Shown: positions 28,050-29,093 of the stretch, piece after piece | Layout: each line of letters begins with the position of its first letter | Numbering within the stretch: the first letter of the stretch is position 1 | Assembly: GCA_003427395.1 (NCBI GenBank) | Contig: BFEA01000378.1 | Location: forward strand, 992,639-1,021,731 | Direction of reading: 5' to 3' | DNA length: 29,093 nt | Source: Chara braunii | Lineage: Eukaryota > Streptophyta > Charophyceae > Charales > Characeae | Notes under the pieces: model-generated | What the model saw: only the letters and a program-made list of their open reading frames with translations | The model's database searches: none | Told to the model about the DNA's origin: nothing | Made by a program: the position numbers and the translations under genes

Positions 28050-28721
28050 TCGAGCACACACACACACTCACTACTAACTACAGCTTTGGCAGCTATGGCT
28101 GCCTCTAACCTATCGCTATGCTAACTCCTCCTCTTGTGCCCACTGCGTCCTCCGGGCTCATCTGCAGACCTCCTTGCACAAGTCGCTGTGGCAGCGCTTC
28201 CGCATGGCTCACGCAGGAATGAATGAATGGCTGGGNGCTGCCTCTTGATTTATACTTCAGAAATTCGTTGGTCTGCCCTTTGCCATCGGCCCTTGGTGCT
28301 CACAGTCCCCCTGTGGTACTTGCTGGACTGGACTGGGACTCTCTAGTCCCTTCTGCTGACTGTAGGCAGTCGTACCGTCGACTCAGTGCAGTTGCACTGA
28401 GGTCCAACCTGTTGACCTTGCCACTTGTCTTCGTCTGAAAACGTGGGCCTACNTTAGACTCACCACTTGACCACTTGCCGACCTTCTAGAAGGACTAAAG
28501 CTAGGCCTCTGGACTCTACTTGGACTCCTACCTTACAGGTCTACAGTTCGAATCTCCCTACAGCCTACAACCTACGGCGACCTACTTACCACTGGCTATC
28601 GTGCAGGTCACGGGTTCAACTCCANGGAACTGTGCAGATACTGTACACAGGTAAGCTGAGGTCAAGGGATCGACCCCTGGGATCTGCATCGGCTACCGCC
28701 AAAGGTGAAAACTGTTTCACA
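28050..28721 (-). mobile_element. E3 LTR, minus strand (lower boundary estimated)
   Basis: Adjacent to the end of the E3 pol frame. Read on the minus strand, GGACCTCGAATTTAGGAC and GGTGGG precede TGTGAAAC, parallel to the E1/E2 pol-LTR junction, so the LTR starts at 28721. TGTGAAAC followed by GTTTTCACC is an inverted repeat at the LTR start. A TATA box lies at 28248-28254. Three single N bases fall in this stretch (28236, 28453, 28625). Confidence 0.6.
28248..28254 (-). promoter_or_regulatory. TATA box of E3 LTR
   Basis: TATAAAT on the minus strand in the context GAAGTATAAATCAAGAGGC, about 470 bases from the LTR start, a plausible U3 promoter position. Confidence 0.5.
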
Positions 28722-28757
28722 CCCACCGTCCTAAATTCGAGGTCCTCCGAGAATATT

Positions 28758-29093
28758 TCAATCCNAGACTGGACCTTTACCTTTCTTATCTCGTTCGTAA
28801 GCCCTCACTATGTCAGGGGCTGTCTCCAACAGTTCTGTTCTTGTGAACCAGCGGTCGTCTTCCGGCTCCTGGTAGGCAAACCGAACCTTATACTGTTTCT
28901 GGGNACGACCTCTACCTCCTGTTCTAAACACATCTTCGTCTACAATGCCGTCAATGTCANATCTTCCATCCATATCCGGAGGGACCATGGATCTTCTCGA
29001 GGGGAACTGTTCACTTGTGACACACGGCAGCAACTTGGAAGCATGGAAGACTGGGTACGTGTGGAGGTGTGCTGGGATCTCTATAGTATAGGA
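28758..29093 (-). CDS. pol: E3 pol C-terminus (GPY/F edge and chromodomain-like tail), partial
   Basis: The minus-strand frame is open from the window edge to a TGA at 28758-28760 (about 111 codons), with no internal stop. From the edge it reads IEIPAHLHTYPVFHASKLLP, then SMVPPDMDGR, VFRTGGRGR, KQYKVRFAYQEPEDDRWF and ETAPDIVRAYERDKKGKG. The order matches E1 (PPHLRTY, SMFPP-type, GRGRP, QYKVKF, RWFSKKEL, TAPDIVVAYE). As the C-terminus of a chromovirus integrase it would guide insertion site choice. Ns at 28765, 28904 and 28960 leave three residues undefined. The upstream pol lies beyond the window. It is the only gypsy coding segment here with no visible damage. Confidence 0.82.
   Translation of the reverse strand, partial: SYTIEIPAHLHTYPVFHASKLLPCVTSEQFPSRRSMVPPDMDGRXDIDGIVDEDVFRTGGRGRXQKQYKVRFAYQEPEDDRWFTRTELLETAPDIVRAYERDKKGKGPVXD

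Noticed and set aside
28548-28680. Several B-box-like words (GTTCGAATC, GGTTCAACTCC, GGATCGACCCC)
   Set aside because: No matching A-box or stems; they lie inside the E3 LTR and pair only locally.

Overview
The window reads as nuclear DNA of a plant-lineage eukaryote, most plausibly a streptophyte alga such as Chara. That is inference from the degenerate chromodomain-bearing Ty3/gypsy elements, an intron-flanked exon, plant-type mitochondrial fragments and heavy microsatellite content; no sequence search was run. There is no bacterial-style gene organisation. Most open reading frames here are chance frames or run through simple repeats.

Layout. 1-1.86 kb: a 41-bp tandem repeat, a GA run and a long array of palindromic 21-22 bp units. 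About 1.86-6.54 kb: element E1, a decayed Ty3/gypsy copy (gag, zinc knuckle, protease, RT, RNase H, integrase, chromodomain-like tail) with stops, frameshifts and a ~470-bp integrase deletion. About 6.58-8.83 kb: an LTR with minisatellites. About 9.0-11.39 kb: gag and the start of the protease of a second copy, E2, which then stops. About 11.39-22.46 kb: 11 kb of unrelated sequence. About 22.46-25.54 kb: matching pol sequence resumes, followed by a related LTR (25.58 to ~26.76 kb). The order pol-LTR-gag-[11 kb]-pol-LTR suggests a tandem pair of related elements, the second split by insertion plus deletion, or two separate fragments.

The 11-kb block has no recognisable protein gene. It holds a 265-bp duplication, several microsatellites, a 30-C run, a minus-strand LTR-like segment, a chimeric mitochondrial insertion (a nad2 fragment fused head-on to a cox3 fragment, 18.10-18.31 kb) and a striking 88-bp hairpin (19.88-19.97 kb). 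On the minus strand that hairpin carries A-box-like and B-box-like motifs at near-tRNA spacing and a TTTT terminator.

26.8-29.1 kb: the only candidate host coding sequence is a 68-codon exon (27466-27669) resembling the coiled-coil linker before the UBX domain of FAF2/PUX-type proteins. Downstream lies a third gypsy element, E3, on the minus strand. Its pol C-terminus is still open at the window edge and its LTR appears to lie in the intron after the exon.
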